A DNA stretch of 9,264 nucleotides, from the NCBI GenBank assembly GCA_903889785.1, contig CAISYT010000232.1:1-9264 (forward strand). The letters run 5' to 3'. The translations under genes and the position numbers were made by a program. Each line of letters opens with the position of its first letter. The first letter of the stretch is position 1. The notes under the pieces are model-generated. The model was not told where the DNA came from. It did not search any database and was given only the letters and a program-made list of their open reading frames with translations. Positions 6,230 to 9,264 of the stretch are shown here, one piece after another. This DNA is from an uncultured Caulobacterales bacterium. GTDB lineage: Bacteria; Pseudomonadota; Alphaproteobacteria; Caulobacterales; Caulobacteraceae.

Positions 6230-8229
6230 TGGCTCAGCTTCTGCTTGAACTGTTCTCCGAGGAAATTCCCGCCCGTATGCAGGGCAATGCTGCCCGCGAA
6301 CTGGAGCGCATGGCGCGCGAGCGTCTGACCGCCGCCGGCCTCACGCCGGAACGCCTGGTGAGCTATGCCGGTCCACGCCGATTGACCCTGGTGGTCGAAG
6401 GCTTGCCGGTGGCTCAGGGCGATGTTTCGGAAGAGCTGAAGGGGCCGCGCGTCGGCTCACCGCCCCAGGCCATCGAGGGATTCCTCAAGAAAACCGGCCT
6501 TAAGCCGGATCAATTGATCGAACGTGACGGGGTCTACTACGCTACCCTGACCAAGACTGGCGGCCCGACCAGCGAGATTATCGCCCGCATGGTCGACGAG
6601 ATCGTGCGCGGCTTTCCCTGGCCAAGGTCGATGCGCTGGGGCAACGGCACCTTGCGCTGGGTGCGGCCGCTCAAGCGCATTCTCTGTGTGTTTGACCGCC
6701 AGATCGTGCCGTTTGATATAGACGGTATCGCCAGCGGTGACATCACCGAAGGCCACCGTTTCATGGGCAATGGCCAACCATTTCGCGCCTGCGATTTCAC
6801 CGAATACCGCGAGGCCCTGGCCGGCCATTTCGTCGTGCTCGATGAGGCGGATCGCAAAGCCACAATCCTGAAGCATGCCAAGGCCGCCTGTGTCGCGCGC
6901 GGATTGGAATTGGTCGAAGATGAAGGTCTGCTAGAAGAAGTTTCAGGCTTGGCCGAATGGCCCGTGCCGGTGCTGGGCGACATGGACCCGGCGTTCCTGT
7001 CCCTGCCACCCGAGGTGATCCGCACCTCCATGCGCACGCACCAGAAGTATTTCGCCTTGCGCGATCCTAAGACTGGATTGCTGGCACCCCATTTCCTCAC
7101 CGTTGCCAATATCGAAGCCAGCGACGGCGGCATTGAGATCGCCGCCGGTAACGCGCGGGTGCTGTCTGCCCGCCTGGATGACGCCCGCTTCTTCTGGGAT
7201 GAGGACATCAAGGTCGGGTTCGAACCCTGGCTGGGCAAGCTCAGCGGAGTGACCTTCCACGCCAAGCTTGGCACCATGGCCCAGCGTATTGAGCGGATCG
7301 TCGCCCTGGCGCGGCAGATTGCTCCGCTGGTCGGTGCTGATCCGGACAAGGCTGCCGAGGCCGCAAGTCTGGCCAAGGCGGATCTCGCCAGCGGCATGGT
7401 GGGCGAGTTCCCCGAGCTGCAGGGCCTGATGGGTGGTTACTACGCCCGAGCGGCCGCAATGGATGGCGAGATCGCCGACGCCCTTCGCGACCAATATCGC
7501 CCGATGGGCCCGTCTGACACCGTGCCGACTGCGCCGCTTAGCGTGGCCGTGGCCTTGGCAGATAAGCTGGATACCCTGGTTGGGTTCTTTTCGATCGACG
7601 AAAAGCCCACTGGCAGTAAGGACCCCTACGCCCTGCGCCGCTCTGCGCTCGGCGTGATCCGGATTGTGCTGGAAAACGCTCTGCGTCTGCCGATGGGTCG
7701 GCTTGTGAGCGATGACTTGTGGGGCTTCTTCGCCGACCGCCTGAAGGTGACCTTGCGCGATCAGGGCAAGCGGCACGACTTGGTAGACGCCGTGTTCGCA
7801 CTTGGCGACGACGACCTCGTGCGGATCGTCGAGCGGGTCGAGGCGTTGAGCGCATTCCTGGCCACCGAGAATGGTGCCAACCTTTTGACGGGCTATAAGC
7901 GTGCAACGAACATTCTGCGCGCCGAAGAAAAGAAGTCCGGCTGGAAAAACGCCCCATCTTACCTACGTGACGCTGAGCCGCCCGAGGAAACCGAGCTGCG
8001 CCGGGCATTACAGGAGCGCGACCCCTATATCCGCGCTGCCATCCAGGACGAACGCTTTGGTGAGGCTATGAAGCGCCTGGCCGAACTGCGCGGCTCGGTC
8101 GACGCCTTCTTCGAGAAGGTGCTGGTCAATTCAGATATCCCCGAGGAGCGCGAAAACCGCCTCAATCTGCTGGCCGAAGTGCGCGGCCTGATGGACCAGA
8201 TGGCGGACTTTTCACTGGTGGCCGGCTAG
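6229..8229 (+). CDS. glyS: Glycyl-tRNA synthetase beta subunit
   Basis: tRNA-binding partner of GlyQ in the alpha2-beta2 glycyl-tRNA synthetase. At 666 residues it is close to the usual length (E. coli about 689). The N-terminus MAQLLLELFSEEIPARM is the typical start of this subunit. Other family stretches are GHRFMGNGQPF at about 175, RTHQKYFALRD at about 268, and KADLASGMVGEFPELQG at about 383, within the HD-like central body. The C-terminal part, from about 560, corresponds to the DALR-type anticodon-binding domain. The ATG overlaps the glyQ stop by one base (TAATG), indicating translational coupling. The frame is intact to TAG at 8227-8229. Some lineages fuse the two subunits or use the unrelated single-chain enzyme; here they are separate genes. 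Confidence 0.96.
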   Translation: MAQLLLELFSEEIPARMQGNAARELERMARERLTAAGLTPERLVSYAGPRRLTLVVEGLPVAQGDVSEELKGPRVGSPPQAIEGFLKKTGLKPDQLIERDGVYYATLTKTGGPTSEIIARMVDEIVRGFPWPRSMRWGNGTLRWVRPLKRILCVFDRQIVPFDIDGIASGDITEGHRFMGNGQPFRACDFTEYREALAGHFVVLDEADRKATILKHAKAACVARGLELVEDEGLLEEVSGLAEWPVPVLGDMDPAFLSLPPEVIRTSMRTHQKYFALRDPKTGLLAPHFLTVANIEASDGGIEIAAGNARVLSARLDDARFFWDEDIKVGFEPWLGKLSGVTFHAKLGTMAQRIERIVALARQIAPLVGADPDKAAEAASLAKADLASGMVGEFPELQGLMGGYYARAAAMDGEIADALRDQYRPMGPSDTVPTAPLSVAVALADKLDTLVGFFSIDEKPTGSKDPYALRRSALGVIRIVLENALRLPMGRLVSDDLWGFFADRLKVTLRDQGKRHDLVDAVFALGDDDLVRIVERVEALSAFLATENGANLLTGYKRATNILRAEEKKSGWKNAPSYLRDAEPPEETELRRALQERDPYIRAAIQDERFGEAMKRLAELRGSVDAFFEKVLVNSDIPEERENRLNLLAEVRGLMDQMADFSLVAG

Positions 8230-8265
8230 TTCCCCCGTCGCCCCGGCCGCAGTTTTTCCCCGTCA

Positions 8266-8311
8266 TCCTGGTCGCAGCGAAGCGGAGCGCCGGGACCTCG
8301 GTCTTTCTTTT
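8266..8311 (+). repeat. REP-like hairpin with T-rich tail after glyS
   Basis: TCCTGG (8266-8271) pairs with CCGGGA (8290-8295), one pair being T-G. A further CGC/GCG pairing inside and an AGCGAAGCGG centre complete the hairpin. The wording GTCATCCTGG...CAGCGAAGCGGAG resembles short dispersed intergenic repeats that I recall from alphaproteobacterial genomes. A T-rich stretch (8302-8311, interrupted by one C) follows the stem after six bases, so it may also end the glyQS transcript. Copy number cannot be judged from one window. Confidence 0.5.
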
Positions 8312-8375
8312 GAGAATGTTGCGCGCTTGTCGGGGATGAAGGCGATGAATCTCCGACGGGTCAGGCCGGCTCAGA

Positions 8376-9215
8376 TCAATTTGGTGGCTTGATCCCCAAC
8401 TCGCCCGCCAGATCTCGGATGAATTGAAACGCCACTCGGCCAGAGCGCCCGCCGCGCAGGACTGACCATTGCAGCGCCCGTCGGTCGAGGTCGTCGATCT
8501 TGAGTCCGAACCTTACCGCATAGCCCTGCACGGCCTCCAGGTAGGATGGCTGGTCCATGGGCGGGAAGCCAATCCACAGGCCAAAGCGGTCCGAAACACT
8601 GACCTCTTCCTCGGCATCTTCGGCGGCGTTGATCGCGCCCTGATCCTCGGCATGGCCACGCGGCATCAGGTGCCGACGATTGGACGTGGCGACGAACAGC
8701 ACATTCTCCGGCGGACCGCCCACGCCGCCTTCCAGCGCCGACTTCAGGGCCTTGGCGGCTGAGGCACCTTCCTCGAACGATAGGTCGTCACACAGTACGA
8801 CGAAACGGTCGCTGCGGCCCCGCAAGGATTCGAACAGGGCGGGGAGGGCTGTGATCTCGTCGCGGTCGATCTCAATAAGTTTCAGCGCTGGGTCGCCCTT
8901 AGCGAGGTCCATAAAGGCAGCCTTGGCCAGGCTGCTTTTGCCTGTGCCGCGCACACCCCACAGCAACACATTGTTGTTGGGTAGGTCCCGGGCAAAGCGG
9001 CTCAGGTTTTCCAGTACACGGGCCTTCTGGCGATCGACTCCGACCAACAGGTCTAGGCTCAAGCCATAGTCCGGAGCGGCCACGAAGGTACCGCTGGCGG
9101 TATCGTGGCGGAACAGGCGCGCGGCCGAAAAATCGGCGGGCGGCGCCGGCGGAGGGGCCAAGCGGTCGAGAGCGTCTGCGATGCGGGCCAGCAAGGGCAA
9201 ATGAGATGCGTCCAT
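8376..9215 (-). CDS. DUF815 family ATP-binding protein (AAA+-like)
   Basis: P-loop ATPase of unassigned function, 279 residues from the ATG at 9215. Walker A is GVRGTGKSS at 87-95 and Walker B is FVVLCDDLSF at 138-147 with Asp143 and Asp144. A sensor-1-like VLFVATSNRR lies at 172-181. An acidic stretch leads to SDRFGLWIGFPP at 208-219, and RSGRVAFQFIRDL near the C-terminus is a likely sensor-2 or arginine-finger region. This set is typical of the DUF815 family (Pfam), which resembles AAA+ ATPases. An alternative ATG at 9245 adds ten residues; the shorter form, beginning MDASHLPLLARIADALDRL, is preferred by family likeness, but neither has a clear ribosome site. No membrane segment or signal is visible, so it should be cytoplasmic. 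It converges on glyS with a 146-base gap, and its upstream neighbour lies outside the window. Confidence 0.85.
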   Translation of the reverse strand: MDASHLPLLARIADALDRLAPPPAPPADFSAARLFRHDTASGTFVAAPDYGLSLDLLVGVDRQKARVLENLSRFARDLPNNNVLLWGVRGTGKSSLAKAAFMDLAKGDPALKLIEIDRDEITALPALFESLRGRSDRFVVLCDDLSFEEGASAAKALKSALEGGVGGPPENVLFVATSNRRHLMPRGHAEDQGAINAAEDAEEEVSVSDRFGLWIGFPPMDQPSYLEAVQGYAVRFGLKIDDLDRRALQWSVLRGGRSGRVAFQFIRDLAGELGIKPPN

Positions 9216-9264
9216 AGCCGCGTCGTAATGCCGCCTCGCTTGCATTGCAAAGTCTAGGTCTAGC

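Noticed and set aside
6537..7776. Long minus-strand open frames opposite glyS (286 and 277 codons)
   Set aside because: Antisense shadows of glyS with Arg/Ser/Pro- or Gly/His/Gln-rich translations and no recognisable domains.
8374..8394. GATCAA/TTGATC inverted repeat at the end of the DUF815 gene
   Set aside because: It spans the stop codon, is short and has no T-run on either strand; probably chance.

Overview
This window looks like a chromosomal housekeeping stretch from a GC-rich alphaproteobacterium, most like Caulobacterales or relatives. That placement rests on gene content and overall protein style (ETF-QO, GlnK-AmtB, two-subunit glycyl-tRNA synthetase, DUF815 ATPase) and on general alphaproteobacterial likeness; no 16S or other lineage marker is present. 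I see no phage, transposon, CRISPR, toxin-antitoxin or rRNA/tRNA genes.

Layout. The left end (1-102) holds the last 33 codons of an electron-transfer flavoprotein:ubiquinone oxidoreductase, with part of its 4Fe-4S cluster motif. After a 150-base gap containing nested inverted repeats come two nearly abutting plus-strand genes: a 586-residue tetratricopeptide-repeat lipoprotein (253-2013) and ispE (2015-2887), whose TTG start lies one base after the lipoprotein stop. On the minus strand, the nitrogen pair glnK (4918-4580) and amtB (4551-3010) forms a two-gene operon that ends in a strong intrinsic terminator (2987-2952). A gap of about 370-410 bases separates glnK from the divergent glyQ-glyS operon (5330-8229) and carries an NtrC-like half-site, a 13-base palindrome and a hairpin. 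A repeat-like hairpin with a T-rich tail follows glyS. A DUF815 family ATPase on the minus strand (9215-8376) converges on it.

How the genes work together. GlnK and AmtB are the classical ammonium-sensing and ammonium-uptake pair. GlyQ and GlyS are the two subunits of one tRNA synthetase and overlap by one base. The TPR lipoprotein next to ispE recalls the Pseudomonas aeruginosa locus where lbcA, the partner of the periplasmic protease CtpA, lies close to lolB and ispE; this is the most interesting functional lead here. The DUF815 ATPase has clear Walker motifs, but its cellular role is not established.

No undescribed multi-gene system is evident. The points worth a second look are the TPR lipoprotein, the long Ala/Pro/Glu-rich linker and cysteine pair in AmtB, the unassigned DUF815 ATPase, and several small palindromic elements in the intergenic gaps.
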